Positions 1 through 12,470 of a DNA stretch of 64,000 bases are shown piece after piece. A model generated the notes under the pieces. It saw only the letters and a program-made list of their open reading frames with translations. It did no database searches and was not told where the DNA came from. Both the position numbers and the translations under genes were made by a program. Positions within the stretch are counted from its first letter, which is position 1, and each line of letters opens with the position of its first letter. This DNA is from Proteles cristata cristata (Eukaryota > Chordata > Mammalia > Carnivora > Hyaenidae). The stretch spans positions 1 to 64,000 of the forward strand of contig JAESUZ010000478.1 of the NCBI GenBank assembly GCA_017311185.1, read 5' to 3'.

Positions 1-82
1 TCTCTCTGACCCTCCCCTGCTCACGCCGTCTCTCTTTCTCCTAGAAATAAATAAAAATAAAAATATTAAAAAAAATAAAAAG
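1..82 (+). mobile_element. SINE (felid tRNA-derived), 3' tail only
   Basis: The window opens inside the CT-rich body of the felid SINE (ctctctgaccctcccctgctcac) and runs into its AATAAA-rich tail. The tRNA-like head lies outside the window. Confidence 0.85.
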
Positions 83-1640
83 AATTACTTGAGGTTTTAT
101 GTATCAATTGCTTGGTACATGTCTGGGACATGATAAAAATTGAACACACAGTACCTGCTAACAGCTTTTAAAATAAGAGAACAATGATTATAATTTTACA
201 CTAAATGCACTTTAAGATATTAGTGAAAAAATATATTTTAAAAAATGGCATAATTATGCAATATTTACTACTAAGTTGATAGTTACCATGATAAAAATGA
301 TGTAATCCAGATGGTTTTAGTGTTATTTCAAAAGAATATATTTCATATTTTATTGGCTATTCCAGAGCATAAGAAAAGAGCATATCCCTGATAGAAAATT
401 TAGGTGTTAGCAAAAAAATAAGATAACTAGAAAAATCCTAAATAAAATTACTAGAGTATAAATTAAAAATTTCTTAGTTGCTAGTTGCAGACAACTTGAC
501 TAAACCTGGCTTTAGCAGAAAGGAAACTAGGGTTGCATGTAATGGAAGTAGGTGGTTGGTGAGGCTTCAGGGATGGCTGAAAACAAGAAATCAGTGTCCT
601 CAGGATCAGGTTTTCTTTTTCCCCATCTCTCAGTTCTACTTCTGCATCCAGTAATGGTGGAATAGGCAACTCAGACCAAGATGTCTATTAGTCAACTTAA
701 AAAGCTGGTCAAAATATAAAGCACCATCTCTGTAAATGTATTAGTGTTAACAAGATAGTGAGATTCTGGGAAAAGACAGGAATTCTGAGAAGTGGAGATG
801 GACCTGTTAATCAGGTTTACCTCTGATAATCTTATATTTGTGAATGGAAAGAGGTGCTTGAGAAGTTGAACTGTGACTTTTGATTTTAGGGGACAAATGT
901 TGAAATTCAGGGTCCACGGAGGATGAGAGCTCTGGTAAACTATAGCTCATTTATATTGGACTTAATAAGGAAAGCAAAATCACATCACATATTTACAGCA
1001 GAAGAAATGTACTGCAGAGAACTAGTCACACAGGTGATAGAGGACCCAAAATTAGAACAGATGCCACAGATTAATAAGAGCAAGATGCTACAATCACTCC
1101 TGGGTTGGAGAGAGCTAAGAGACAATGTCACAGAAACTTAGGAATCATATAGTGGAAGCTAAAACTGTATCAGACCTATCCAGCTGGAGCCACAAAGAAA
1201 ATGGAGCCAGTGCCAGAGAAGCTGCCCAAAGTACAGAGAAATACCTTGGCATCTTTCTTTCTCCCAATCATGGAGGTTTTTCTCCAAAACGCTGGAAGCC
1301 AGGGAAAGTAGAAGAGTAGTTTTGAGGGCAAATATAGCCTGGAGCAGCAGACCTCAAAAAGTTGCACCCCGGGGATGAGAGTGAACCAGAAGTAAAATAT
1401 CCCCTTCCTCTATAGCTTATTAGACCATTGCCCCACTTTAAATGCAGACGACTCAAAGCCACTGTATTCATAACAGAGTACAAGCTAGACCACTTGGACT
1501 ATGCTGCAAGACTTAACTTTGTGATTGATGACTATCCTCGTATCATACTTTCCCCCACTTTTTCTTTTTACCATGCATTTGTAGAGCCATGTATTTTGTT
1601 GTACCTTAGATATCCATAGACAAATTTTTCCAAGGTTTTT
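83..1640. other. Unassigned AT-rich sequence
   Basis: I recognise no gene or repeat here. The short open frames have no family resemblance, no splice or promoter context, and overlap one another on both strands. Confidence 0.5.
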
Positions 1641-1644
1641 AAGA

Positions 1645-1870
1645 AACCTTGATAAAATATGTATGATGTAAAATTTACCATCGTAATCATTTTAAGTGTA
1701 CAGTTCAATAGTGTTAATCATATTTGCATTTTTGTGCCAGATCACGAGAAATTTTTCATTTTACAAAACTGAAATTCCATATCTACTAAACAATAACTCC
1801 TCTTTTATCTCACCCCCCCCCCCGAGTCCCTGGTAACCACCATTTTGCTTTCTATCGCTGTGAAGTCCTC
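1645..1870 (-). mobile_element. Old L1M-type LINE fragment (3' region)
   Basis: The sequence follows the common mammalian old-L1 3' region read in antisense: a run around 'ttaagtgtacagttcaat', then 'ctgaaattccatatctac', then 'ccctggtaaccaccatttt'. A C-rich run of about 11 Cs occurs at 1812-1823. It is heavily mutated and non-coding. Confidence 0.65.
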
Positions 1871-2094
1871 AGGGATTTTATACATGCACACACACACGTG
1901 CACATGCAAAAGGTTGACATCAAATCAAATATGATGAGATGTCAACATTTGTTGAATCCACATAGTGTATATATAGAGTACACTGCATTATTCTTTTCAG
2001 CTTTTCTGTGTTTTAATTTTTCATAATAAAAATATGGATAAAAAGTAATTAAATGACTGAGCATGACAAAAATAGTAGGGGTAACTTAAAAATG

Positions 2095-2260
2095 GACATT
2101 TCCAAACAAAAACTTAAAGAGTTTGCCACCAGAAGACTAGAACTAATGGAAATTCTAAAGGATGTTCTTCAAGAAGAGAGAAATGATACAAGATGTTAGG
2201 TCAGCTATAAGGAAGAAATGAAAAGCAGTGAAAATTGTGTGCACTGTTGTAGAAATAATA
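2095..2260 (+). mobile_element. Old L1M-type LINE fragment
   Basis: The motif 'gtttgccaccagaagact' followed by 'aattctaaaggatgttcttca' is typical of old mammalian L1 sequence near the end of ORF1. It is decayed, and no reading frame survives. Confidence 0.55.
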
Positions 2261-2435
2261 ATGTCACTGACACTAGAGATGAGAATGATGTATTATTTGA
2301 GGGTAGTAATGACTCAGGTTTTAATTTAGTGAATGCCTAAAATAAAGAAGTTCACTACATACATTGGTGATGAAAAATTTCTTGCTCCAAAGGTAATGAG
2401 TTTCTGGGCTTTGAGGATGAAAATAAAAACTTTTT

Positions 2436-2650
2436 GGGGTGCTTGGGTGGTTTAGTCAGTTAAGTGACTGACTCCTGATTTCAGCTCAGTCATGATGTCA
2501 CAGTCATGGGATTCAAGCTCCATGTTGGGCTCCACACTCAGTGTGGAGCTTGCTTGGGATTCTCTCTCTCCTTTTTCTCTGCCCCTCCCTGCTCATTCTC
2601 TCCTCTCTCCTCAATAAACAAACAAACAAACAAACAAACATTAAAAAAAA
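2436..2650 (+). mobile_element. SINE (felid tRNA-derived), diverged
   Basis: It has a diverged head (gggtgcttgggtggtttagtcag), a CT-rich body and an (AAAC)n tail. It belongs to the older 'tgactcctgatttcagctc' type rather than the young type with 'ggttcgtgggttcgagcc'. Confidence 0.85.
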
Positions 2651-2660
2651 ACCCTTTTCA

Positions 2661-2868
2661 GGGTGCCTGGGTGGCTCAGTTGGTTAAGTGTCCAACTCTT
2701 GATTTGAGCTCGGGTCATGATCTCACAGTTCATGAGTTTGAGCCCCACATGGGGCTCTATGCTAACAGTGTGGAGCCTGCTTGGTATTCTCTCTTGTTCT
2801 CTCTCTCTTTCTTTGTCCCTCCCCTGCTTGTGTGCTTTCTCTCTCTCACGATAAATAAATAAACTTTG
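2661..2868 (+). mobile_element. SINE (felid tRNA-derived) with flanking duplication
   Basis: The head 'gggtgcctgggtggctcagttggttaa' is clear. The flanks 'aaaacccttttca' (2648-2660) and 'aaaacacttttca' (about 2869-2881) form a target-site duplication with one mismatch. This copy inserted next to the tail of the preceding SINE. Confidence 0.9.
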
Positions 2869-2894
2869 AAAACACTTTTCAAAGATAAAAATAA

Positions 2895-4196
2895 AAATCT
2901 AGTATGACAGTACCTCAAAAAATTAAAAATAATATTACCATATGATCCAGCAATTCCACTTTTGGAGATGTATCCAAAATAATTGAAAGTAGGTTCTTGA
3001 GGAGATATTTGTATGTAGCATATAAAATTCATAGCCAAGTGGTGGAAGCAATCAAAGTGCCAATCGACAAATGAATGAATAAACAAAATGTGGCATATAC
3101 ATACTATGGAGTTACTTCGCTTTAACAAGGAAGGAAATTCTGACACATATTATAACATGGATGAACTCTGGACGTTATACTAAGTGAAATAGCCCAGACA
3201 TATAAGGGCAAATTTTACATGGTTTCACAAAATGAGAAGGCAACCTACAAAATGGGAAAAAATGTTTGCAAACTATGTATATGATACAGGGTTAATATCC
3301 AAAATATACAAGAAACTTATACAATTAATTCAATCGCAAAAAATAACCTGATTAAAAAAATTGACAAAGGCCTTGGATAGACATTTTTCCAAAGACATAC
3401 AAATGACTAACAGTATATGAAAGGGTGCTTAATATCACTAACCATCAGAGAAATTCAAATCAAAATCACATTGAAATGTTATCTCACAGAATTGCTAATA
3501 TAAAAAAGAAAAAAGATAACAAATGTTGGCAAGGATGTGGAGAAAATGGAACCCTTGTACACTGATAGAAATGTAAGTTGATACAGCCATTATGGATCAC
3601 AGTATGAATGAAGTTCCCTCAAAAAATTTTAAAGTAAAACTACCGTATGATGTGTAGCAATCCCACTTTGGGCATATATCCAAAGGAAACAAAAACAGGA
3701 TCTCAAAGAGATATCCGAACCCTCATGTCATTGCAGCATTATTCACAGTAGCCAAGATATGGAGACAACCTAAGTGTTGCATGGATGAAGAAAATGTGCA
3801 TCATGAAGAAAAGTACGGCATAAAGAATATAGTCAATAATAATGTAATGTTGTATAGTGACAGGTGGTTACTACATTTATCATGTAGCATTGTGTATAGG
3901 ATTGTCAAATTAATGTGTTATACACCTGAAACTAATATAATGTTGTATATTCATTATAAATGGGAGGTGAGGCATATGGGAAAATATTGGTCAAAGGGTA
4001 CAAACATTCTAATGTACAACATGGTGACAATAGTTATAATACTGTATTGTATCCTTGAAACTTGCTAAGAGAATAGATCTTAAGTATTCTCACCACAAAA
4101 AAAGAGAAGGATATTTTGAGGTGATGGGTTAATTAATTTGATTGTGGTAATCATTTTACAATGTATATGGACATTAAATCATCAAGATATATACTT
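2895..4196 (+). mobile_element. Old L1 3' ends (two overlapping fragments)
   Basis: The first part (to about 3230) matches the end of L1 ORF2: 'atatgatccagcaattccac', then 'aacatggatgaactctgg'. A second part begins near 3235, again in the ORF2 C-terminal region ('ccatcagagaaattcaaatc', 'aatcccactttgggcatata'), and ends in an L1 3' UTR ('gtggtaatcattttacaatg'). Stops are frequent, so this is dead sequence. The repeated start shows that two insertions lie end to end. Confidence 0.7.
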
Positions 4197-4213
4197 TAAA
4201 TATATGTAATTTT

Positions 4214-4434
4214 GGGGGGCACCTGGGTGGTGCAGCTGGTTAAGCGTCCGACTTCAGCTCAGGTCATGATCTCATGGTTCGTGGGTTCGAGCCCCACGTC
4301 GGGGTCTGTGCTGACAGCTTGCTCAGAGCCTGGATCCTGCTTCAGATTCTTTGTCTCTCTCTCTCTCTTACCCTCCCTTGCTCACGCTGCTTCTCTCTCT
4401 CTCTCTCTCAGAAATAAATAAAAACATTAAAAAG
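4214..4434 (+). mobile_element. SINE (felid tRNA-derived), young type, 17-bp TSD
   Basis: The head is complete, with a B-box-like 'ggttcgtgggttcgagcc', a CT-rich body and an A-rich tail. The flanks carry a perfect 17-bp duplication, taaatatatgtaatttt, at 4197-4213 and 4435-4451. It inserted into the 3' UTR of the old L1. Confidence 0.95.
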
Positions 4435-4560
4435 TAAATATATGTAATTTTATGTGTCCATTATACCTTAATGAAGCTGGGAAATGAGTTGAGATGGTAA
4501 ATATTATGTTATATGAATTTTACAATCAAAAACAAATAATAATAACAAAAATACTTCTAT

Positions 4561-4778
4561 GGGCACCTGGGTGGCTCAGTCGGTTGAGCCACCAACTTCA
4601 GCTTAGGTCATGATCTCACAGATCATGGGTTCGAGCCCCATATCGGGCTCTGTGCTAACAGCTAGCTCAGAGCCCGGAGCCTGCTTCAGATTCTGTGTCT
4701 CCCTCTCTCTCTGACCCTCCCCTGCTCATGCTGTTTCTCTCTCTCTCTCAGAAATAAATAAAACATTTAAAAATTTCT
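4561..4778 (+). mobile_element. SINE (felid tRNA-derived), 13-bp TSD
   Basis: Complete young-type copy with head, 'gatcatgggttcgagcc' and CT-rich body. The flanking duplication aaaaatacttcta lies at 4547-4559 and 4779-4791. Confidence 0.95.
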
Positions 4779-5109
4779 AAAAATACTTCTAGTTGTATCT
4801 CTAATTATGAGTAAATGAATGTTGATTTAGTTATTATTTCTGTACATATTAAAATATGCTGTATGCATGTTATTTCATGACAACAGTTTTCAGTAAATGA
4901 TTTATAAAGATGTCAATTTTTCCTAATTTACAAATTTAACGAGAAACCAACAAATATATTCACGTGGTTTCTTTATTTGATTGTTGTTTTGAACTAGACA
5001 ACTTGATCCCTTAGATCATATGGAATATACATGTAAAAAGATGCAGAAAATCTCTGAAAAAGAAAAGCAATTTGAAATAACTCATTTGTTCCATGTTTTT
5101 AACAGAAAA

Positions 5110-5440
5110 AGGTGTTGAACTCTGTCATACTTTTTCTGCATCAATACTCTTGTGGGTTTTCCCCCTTAATCCTCTTAATATAGGTTATATTAATTTATTT
5201 TTGTATATTGAACCACCTTTGCATTTCTGAGACATTCCACTTGGTCATAGTTATAATCATTTTGTCACAAATTCTATCTCTTCATTGTTATAGATTTGTT
5301 CATATATTCTATGTCTTCTTGAGTCAGTATAAGCAGTTTGTGTGTTTCTAGCAATTTGTCTATTTCATCAAGGTTATCTACTTTGTTAGCATATCGTTAT
5401 TCTTAGTGTTCCCTTATAATCCTTTTTATATATATTTGGA
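5110..5440 (-). mobile_element. Old L1 ORF2 fragment
   Basis: The antisense signature of L1 reverse transcriptase is visible ('tgaaccacctttgcatttctg', 'gcaatttgtctatttcatcaa'). It is much more diverged than the young L1s of this window, and all frames are broken. The DNA on either side (4792-5110 and 5440-5700) is unassigned. Confidence 0.65.
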
Positions 5441-6059
5441 AAAAATCCTAATAGAAAGATGTCTTCTTATTTTCCTTTGTTAGGCACTATACTACTTCGA
5501 CCTATAAGTAAAAGCCCCTGGCTTTCTTCCAGACAATCCACCATTTACTGAACACAAATCACGGTATGTTGATCAATCTGAGGCTATTTGTTTAGTGTAC
5601 AATATTCCACTCATAGCCTACTTTCTCCAAGTCTCTTATGGACTGTGTAAAATCAGGAATGCATGGGCTTGAATATAATGCCCTAAATTAGAATTTTTAA
5701 AATATGGTCCCTTAGAAAACCCATAAGGTTAGCTGCAGATTTCTCAACAGAGACTTGGCAAGCCAGAAGGGATTGGCATGTTATATTCAAAGTGTTGAAT
5801 GGGAAAAATCTGCAGGAAAGAATACTCTATCCAGCAAGACTTTCATTCAGAATAGGAGGAGAGATAGAGTTTCCTAGACAAACAAGAACTAAAGAAGTTC
5901 ATGACCACTAAATCAGCCTTGCAAGAAATATTAAAAGAGACTCTTTGAGCAGAAAGGAAAGACAAAAACAAGAAAAGAACAGAGAAAATCTCCAGAAACA
6001 ATGACAAAATAAGTGATAAAATGGCACTAAATACATATCTATCAATAATTACCCTGAAT

Positions 6060-6281
6060 TTTGGGACACTTGTGTGACTCAGTCAGTTAAGCAACTGACT
6101 TTGACTCAGGTCATGATCTCACCGTTCGTGGATTCGAGCCCCCACGTCGGGCTCTGTGCTGACAGCCAGCTCAGAGCCTGGAGACTGCTTCAGAATCTGT
6201 GTCTCCCTCTCTCTCTCTGATCCTCCCCTGCTCATGTTCTGTCTCTCTCAAAAATGAATAAATGTAAAAAAAATTTCTTTT
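6060..6281 (+). mobile_element. SINE in L1, 13-bp TSD
   Basis: Head 'gggacacttgtgtgactcag', diverged from consensus. The duplication aattaccctgaat lies at 6047-6059 and 6282-6294, in the region between L1 ORF1 and ORF2. Confidence 0.92.
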
Positions 6282-6392
6282 AATTACCCTGAATGTAAAT
6301 GGACTAAATGCTCCAATCAAAAGACATAGGGTATCAGAATGAATAATAAAAAAAAGACTCATCTATATGCTGCCTACAAGAGACTCATTTTA

Positions 6393-6615
6393 TTTTTTTT
6401 TTAATGGTTTTATTTATTTGTGTGTGTGTGTGTGAGAGAGAGAGAGTATGATCAGGGGAGGGTCAGAGAGACAGGGAGATACAGAATCCGAAGCAGGCGC
6501 CAGGCTCTGAGCTAGCTGTCAGCACAGAGCCTGACGCGGGACTCATACCCACGAACCCTGAGATCATGACCTGAGCCCAAGTCGGACGCTTCACGACTGA
6601 ACCAGCCAGGTGCTC
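6393..6615 (-). mobile_element. SINE in L1, antisense, 16-bp TSD
   Basis: Reverse copy: poly-T tail at 6393-6405, a (TG)/(GA) repeat, and the head complement '...ctgaaccagccaggtgctc'. The perfect duplication caagagactcatttta lies at 6377-6392 and 6616-6631. It is the only minus-strand SINE in this L1. Confidence 0.95.
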
Positions 6616-7666
6616 CAAGAGACTCATTTTAGATGTAGAGACGTGCAGACTGATAGAAAGGGTATGGAGAACCATCTATTATGCTAATGGACATCAAAAG
6701 AAAGCCAGCATAGCCATACTTATAACAGACAAACAAGATTTTAAAACAAAGACTAACAAGAAGATGAAGAAGGGCATTATATCGTAATTAAGGGGTCTAT
6801 CCATCTAGAAGCTCTAACAACTGTAAATATTTATGCCCCCAACATGAAACACCCAAATATATAATAAATTAATCACAAACATAAGGAAATTTATGGCTAA
6901 TAATACCATAATAGTAGGGGACTTCAACACCCCACTTATAGCAATGGACTGATCATTTAATCAGAAAATCAACAAGAAAATAATGGCTTTGAGTGAAACA
7001 CTGAATTAGATGGACTTAAATATATTCAGAACATTCCATTCTAAAACAGCAGAAAACACATTCTTTTGAAGAGTACATGTGAAATTATCATTTGTAGATC
7101 ACATACTAGGTCACAAACCATGTGTCAACAAATACAAAAACATTGAGATCCTACCATGAATTTTTTTTGACCAAACCACTAGGAAACCAGAAGAAAAAAT
7201 TGGAAAAACACAAATACATGGAGGTTAAGCAACATGCTACTAAATAATAAATGGGTCAACTTGGAAATCAAAGGAGAAATTTAAAAATACATGAAAACAA
7301 ATGAAAATGAAAACACACGGTCCAAAACCTTTGAGATACAGCAAAATTGGTCCACAGAGTGAAGTATATAGTAATACAGGCATACCTTAAGAAGCAAGAA
7401 AAATCTCACAAAAAAAAAAAACCCCAACAAAACCTTACACCTAAAGGAGATACAAAAATAAAAACAAATGAAGCCTAAAGCCAGAAGAAGGAAAGAAATG
7501 AAAATGAGAGCAGAAATAAATGATACAGAAACTTAAAAAACCAAAAAACTATAGAACAGATCAACAGAAAACAAGAGCTGGTTGATTGAAAAACTTAGTA
7601 AAATTGATAAACCCATAGCCAGACTTATCAAAAAGAAGAGTAAGGACTCATATAAATGAAATCACA

Positions 7667-7878
7667 GGGGCGCCTGCGTGGCTCAGTTGGTTCAGTGTCC
7701 AACTTCAGCTCAAGTCATGATCTCACAGTTTGTGGGTTTGAGCTCCGCATTGGGCTCTGTGTCAACAGCTCGGAGCCTGGAGCATGGTACAGATTCTGTG
7801 TCTCCCTCTCTCTCTACCCCTCCGCCGCTCATGCTCTGTATCTCTCTCCCTCAAAAATAAACATTAAAAATTTTAAAA
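7667..7878 (+). mobile_element. SINE in L1, 15-bp TSD
   Basis: Head 'ggggcgcctgcgtggctcag'. The duplication ataaatgaaatcaca lies at 7652-7666 and 7879-7893. It splits the ORF2 region between endonuclease and reverse transcriptase. Confidence 0.95.
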
Positions 7879-9154
7879 ATAAATGAAATCACAAATGATA
7901 GAGAAGAAAGAACAACCAACACCACAGAAATACAAATAATTGTAAGAGAATTAAAAAAAAACCTATATTCTAACAAATTAAACAATCTGGAAGTAATGGA
8001 CAAATTCCTGGAAACATATAAACTACCAAAACAAACAAGAAAAATAGAAAACTTGAACAGACTGATAATCTTCAAAGAAATTTAATCAATAATAAAAAAT
8101 CACCCAACAGACAAAAATCCAGGGCCAGATGGCTTCATAGGGGAATTCTACCAAACATTTAAAGAGGAGTTAATACCTATTCTTCTCAAACTATTTCAAA
8201 AAATAGAAATGGAAAGAAAATTCCAAATTAATTCTATGAGGCCAGCATTACCCTCCACCAAAACCAGATAAAGACTCTACTAACAAAAGAGAACTCCAGG
8301 CTAATATATCTAATAAAGATTGATGCAAACATTCTCATTAAAATAATAACAATCCAAATCCAACAGTACATTAAAAGAATTATTCACCACAATCAAGTGG
8401 GATTCATTCCTGGATTGCAAGGGAGTTTAATATTTGCAAATCAGTTGACATGATACACCACATTAATAAAAGAAGAGAACCAGATGATCCTTTCGATAGA
8501 TGCAGAAAAAACATTTGACAAAGTACAACATCCACTCATGATAAAAGCCCTCATTCAAGTAGGATTAGAAGGAACATAACTCAGCATATTAAGAGCTACT
8601 ATGAAAAACCCACAGCTATCATCCTCATTGGGGAAAAACTGTGAGCTTTTCTTCTATGGTCAGGAACAAGACAGGGATGTCCCCTCTCACCACTGTTATT
8701 TAACATGGTATTGGAAGTCATAGCCACAGCAATCGGACAACAAAAAGAAAAAAAAAATAATCCACATCAGCAAGGAAGAAGTCAAACTTTCACTATTTGC
8801 AAAAGACACAATATTTTACACAGAAAACACAAAAGACTTCACAAAGAAATTGTTAGAATCAATACACAAATTCAGTAAAGTCTCCGTATTCAAAATCAAT
8901 GTACAGAAATCTGTTCATTTCTATACACCAATAATGAAGGAGCAGAAAGAGAAGCCAGGAATCAATTTCATTTACAATTGCATTGAAAAGCATAAGATAC
9001 CTAGGAATAAACTGAACCAAAGAGGTGAAATACCTGTACTCTGAAAACTGTAGAGCACTGATGAAAGAAATTGAGGAGGACAAAAAGAAAGGAAAAGACA
9101 TTCCATGCTCATGGATTGGAAAAACAGATATTGTTAAAATGCCTATACTACCCA

Positions 9155-9380
9155 GGGGCACCAGGGTGGCTCAGTCAGTTAAGCATCTGACTCTTGATTT
9201 TGGCTCAGGTCATTATCTCATGGTTCATGAGTTCAAGCCTTACATTGGGCTCTGTGCTGACAGCGCAGAGCCTGCTTGGGATTCTCTCTCTTTCTCCCTC
9301 TTGCTCTGACCTTCCCCCACTCATGATGTCTCTGTCTCTCTGAAAATAAAAAAAAATAAACCTAATAAAAAATTTTTTTA
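9155..9380 (+). mobile_element. SINE in L1, 16-bp TSD
   Basis: Head 'ggggcaccagggtggctcag'. The flanks atgcctatactaccca (9139-9154) and atgtctatactaccca (9381-9396) differ at one base. Confidence 0.93.
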
Positions 9381-9670
9381 ATGTCTATACTACCCAAAGC
9401 AATCTACACACTTAATGCAATGCTTATCAAAATACCATCAGCATTTTTCACAGAGCTAGAATAAATAATTCTAAAATTTTTATGGAAACACAAAGACCCT
9501 GAATAGCCAAAGCAGCCTTGAAAAAGAAAAACAAAGCTGAAGGCATCACAATCCCAGACTTCAAGTTATATTTCAAAGCTATATATCACAAAGTAGTAAT
9601 CAAAATAGTATAGTACTGGCAAAAAAAATAGACACATAGATCAATAGAACAATACAAAGTCCAGAAAGGA

Positions 9671-9888
9671 GGGGCGCCTGGGTGGCTCTATCAGTTAAGC
9701 ATCCAACTCTTGATTTCTGTTCAGGTCATGATCTCGTGGTTTGTGAGATCAAGCCCCATGTCAGGCTCTGTGCTGACAATGTGGAGACTGTTTGGTATTC
9801 TCTCCTTTCCACTCTCTCTGCCCCTCCCCTGATCACACTCTTTCTCCCTCTCTCTCAAAAATAAATTTTAAAAAAACATTTAAAAAAA
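9671..9888 (+). mobile_element. SINE in L1
   Basis: Head 'ggggcgcctgggtggctcta' and an A-rich tail ending near 9888. The flanking duplication is weak; only a short 'cagaa'-like match is seen. Confidence 0.88.
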
Positions 9889-10283
9889 AGAAAACCCAGA
9901 AGTGAACCCACTGTTATATGTTCAATTAATCTTTGACAAAACAGGAAAGAATATCCAATGGGAAAAAGGCAGTCTCATCAACAAATGGTGCTGAGAAAAC
10001 TGGACAGCAACATGCAGAACAAAGAAACAGGACTTTCATCATACACAAAAATGGATTCAAAATGGATAAATCACCTAAATGTGAGATAGGAAACAATTAA
10101 AATCCTAGAGAACAGTGGCAATAACCTCTTTGACACTGGCTATAGCAACTTCTTACTAGATATGTCTCCTGAGGCAAGGGAAATAAAAGCAAAAATAAAC
10201 TATTGGGACAGTATCAAAATAAAAAGTTTCTGCCCAGCAAAGGAAACAACAAACTAAAAGACAACCTACAGAATTGGTATCCA

Positions 10284-10496
10284 GGAGTGCCTGGGTGGTT
10301 CAGTCAGTTAAGCATCTGACTCTGGATTTTCGCTCAGGTCATGATCTCTCAGTTCATAGTATTGAGACCTGTTTTAGGCTCTGTGCTGGCAGCTCAGAGC
10401 CTGGTTAGGATACTCTTTCTCCCTCTCTCTCTGCCCCTACTCTGTGCATGCTATCTCTCCCTCTCAAAATAAACACTAAAAAAAAACTTTAAAAAA
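10284..10496 (+). mobile_element. SINE in L1, imperfect TSD
   Basis: Head 'ggagtgcctgggtggttcag'. The flanks gaattggtatcca and gagttagtaccca are a decayed duplication. This is one of the older copies here. Confidence 0.88.
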
Positions 10497-10574
10497 GAGT
10501 TAGTACCCAAAATATACAAATAACTTAGAAAACTCAACACCCACAAAAACAAATGATCCAATTAAAAAATGGGC

Positions 10575-10783
10575 AGATAGAGGCAGTTAAACTTCCGACT
10601 TCGGCTTATATCATGATCTTTTGGTTCGTGAGCTCGAGCCCAATGTCAGGACTCTGTGAGTTTGAGCCTGCTTTGGATTCTATGTCTCCCTTTCTCTCTG
10701 TTCCTCACCTTGCTCATTTCTCTCCTCCTCTGTCTCTGTTTCTGTCTCTCTCAAAAATAAATAAACATTAAAAAAAAATAAAA
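10575..10783 (+). mobile_element. SINE in L1, head-damaged
   Basis: The start of the head is missing or altered ('gatagaggcagttaaacttccgac'), but the remainder ('ggttcgtgagctcgagccc', CT body, AAATAAATAAACATT tail) is clear. The flanks 'aaaaatgggcaga' and 'aaaaatggacaga' look like its duplication. Confidence 0.82.
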
Positions 10784-11073
10784 ATGGACAGAAAACATGA
10801 ATAGACATTTTTCTGAAAAAACATGCAAATGGCCTACAGACACATGAAAATATTCTCACCATCACTTACCATCAGGGAAATACAAATAAAACTAAAATGA
10901 GATATCACCTTACACCTGTCAGAATGCCTAAAATCAACAACCCACACAAACACAAAAACAAGTGTTGGAGACAATATGAAGAAAGCAGAACACTCTTGTA
11001 CTGTTGGTGGGAATGCAAACCGGTGCAGCCACTCTGGAAAACAGAATGGAGGCTTCTTAAAAACTCAAAAATA

Positions 11074-11240
11074 TGGGCACATGTGTGGCTCAATTGGTTG
11101 AGCATCTGACTCTTGATTTCTTCTCAGGTCAGAATCCCAGAGTCATGTGATTGAGTCCTGCTTGGGATTCTCTGTCTCTCCCTTTGCCCTTCTCCCCAAC
11201 ATGAGCGCTCTTTCTCTATCTCTCTCAAAATTAAAAAAAA
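11074..11240 (+). mobile_element. SINE in L1, partial body
   Basis: Head 'gggcacatgtgtggctcaattgg', with the middle of the element shortened. The text 'gaaaacaga...cttcttaaaaa' occurs on both sides, which suggests a long duplication carrying a small deletion. Confidence 0.8.
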
Positions 11241-11267
11241 GAAAACAGAAATCTTCTTAAAAAATAA

Positions 11268-11464
11268 GGGCTCTTGGGTGGCTCAGTTGGTTGAGCATCT
11301 GACTCTTGATTTTGGCTCAGGTCATAATCCCAGGGTTGTTGGATTGAGCCCTGGATTGGGCTCCATGCTCAACATGGAGCCTGCTTGGGATTCTCTCTCT
11401 CACTCTCTCTCTGCCACTCCCTCCTCTTTCTAAATAAATAAGCAAACAAACAAACATTTTTTAA
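11268..11464 (+). mobile_element. SINE in L1
   Basis: Head 'gggctcttgggtggctcagttgg', older 'ctcttgattttggctcagg' type, with an (AAAC)n-rich tail. It sits 27 bases from the previous SINE, with duplicated L1 sequence between them. Confidence 0.87.
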
Positions 11465-12329
11465 AAATACAACTATCCTATAATCCAGCAATTGCATTAC
11501 TAGGTATTTACCCAAAGAACACAAAAATACTAATTCGAAGGGATACATGCACCGCAATGTTAATAGCATTATTAAATAACCAAACTATGGAAAGAGCCCA
11601 AACATCCATCAACTGATGAATGAATAAAGAAGAGGTGGTATACTATTATATACTATTCCATGATACATAGAATGAAATCTTAAAAGAATGAAATCTTGCC
11701 ATGTGCAACAACATGGATGGAGCTAGAGAGTATTATACTAAGCCAAATAAGTCAACCAGAGTAAGACAAATACCATATGATTTCACTAATGTGGAATTTA
11801 AGAAAGAAAATAAATGAGCATAAGGAAAAGAAGACACAGAGAAGCAAATCAAGAAACTGACTCTAAACTATAGAGAGAACAAATTGGTAGTTACCAGAGA
11901 GGACATGGTGGGGGAGTGGGATAAATAGGTGATGGAGATAATGGAGTGCACTTCTTGTGATGAGCAATGAGTGTTGCATGGAAGTGTCGAATCAGTCTAT
12001 TTTATACCTGAAGCTAGTATTACACTGTATGTTAACTCACTGGAATTTAAATAAAAAACTTTTTTTAAAAAGAAAAGAATATGGTCCCTTAAATGACTAA
12101 TTCTTCTTGAACGTTCCAGGAAGATCAGGATCATGTAATGCTATCTGATACTATTAATTCTATTCATGGATGAAGGAAACCTTACTTCTAGCTCACAGCT
12201 TCCCTTTTAAATTACTCAAATTGTTGTTGATTTTGAAATGTGTGATTGATGATAATATTGTATTTAAAAAGGAGAATCCTTGCTTTTGGAAGTACATATG
12301 ACTATATATCAAAATTTTACAGGTAACGT

Positions 12330-12470
12330 TCTATGTCTGTAATTGTTTCAAAATATTCCAAAGGTTACAGTGGAGAAGAGAAGGGGAGGAGGATGAGTGG
12401 AGATATAGACGAAGCAAGATTGGCCATGATTCGATAATTGCTGAAGCCAGGCGATCAGGTTAATTTTGAT
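12330..12470 (+). mobile_element. Old L1M 3'-end fragment
   Basis: The text 'gaagcaagattggccatgattcgataattgctgaagcc' (12411-12448, approximate) is a familiar old L1M 3' motif. A second copy of this family occurs near 29.3 kb. Confidence 0.5.

Larger units (their letters stand above)
5705..12080 (+). mobile_element. Old L1 (end of ORF1 to 3' end), interrupted by nine SINEs
   Basis: L1 sequence continues from the ORF1 C-terminus (about 5730-5960: 'cagacttggcaagccagaaggg'-like text and 'tctatccagcaag') through endonuclease (from 6282), reverse transcriptase (about 8080-8900) and the ORF2 C-terminal Cys-rich stretch (about 10890-11110). It reaches the 3' UTR ending near 12060 in 'ggaatttaaataaaaaact'. 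The frames are full of stops and frameshifts, so the element is inactive. Nine SINEs entered it later, at 6060, 6393, 7667, 9155, 9671, 10284, 10575, 11074 and 11268. The divergence and SINE load make it clearly older than the L1s at 13.9, 34.6 and 56.7 kb. Confidence 0.85.
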
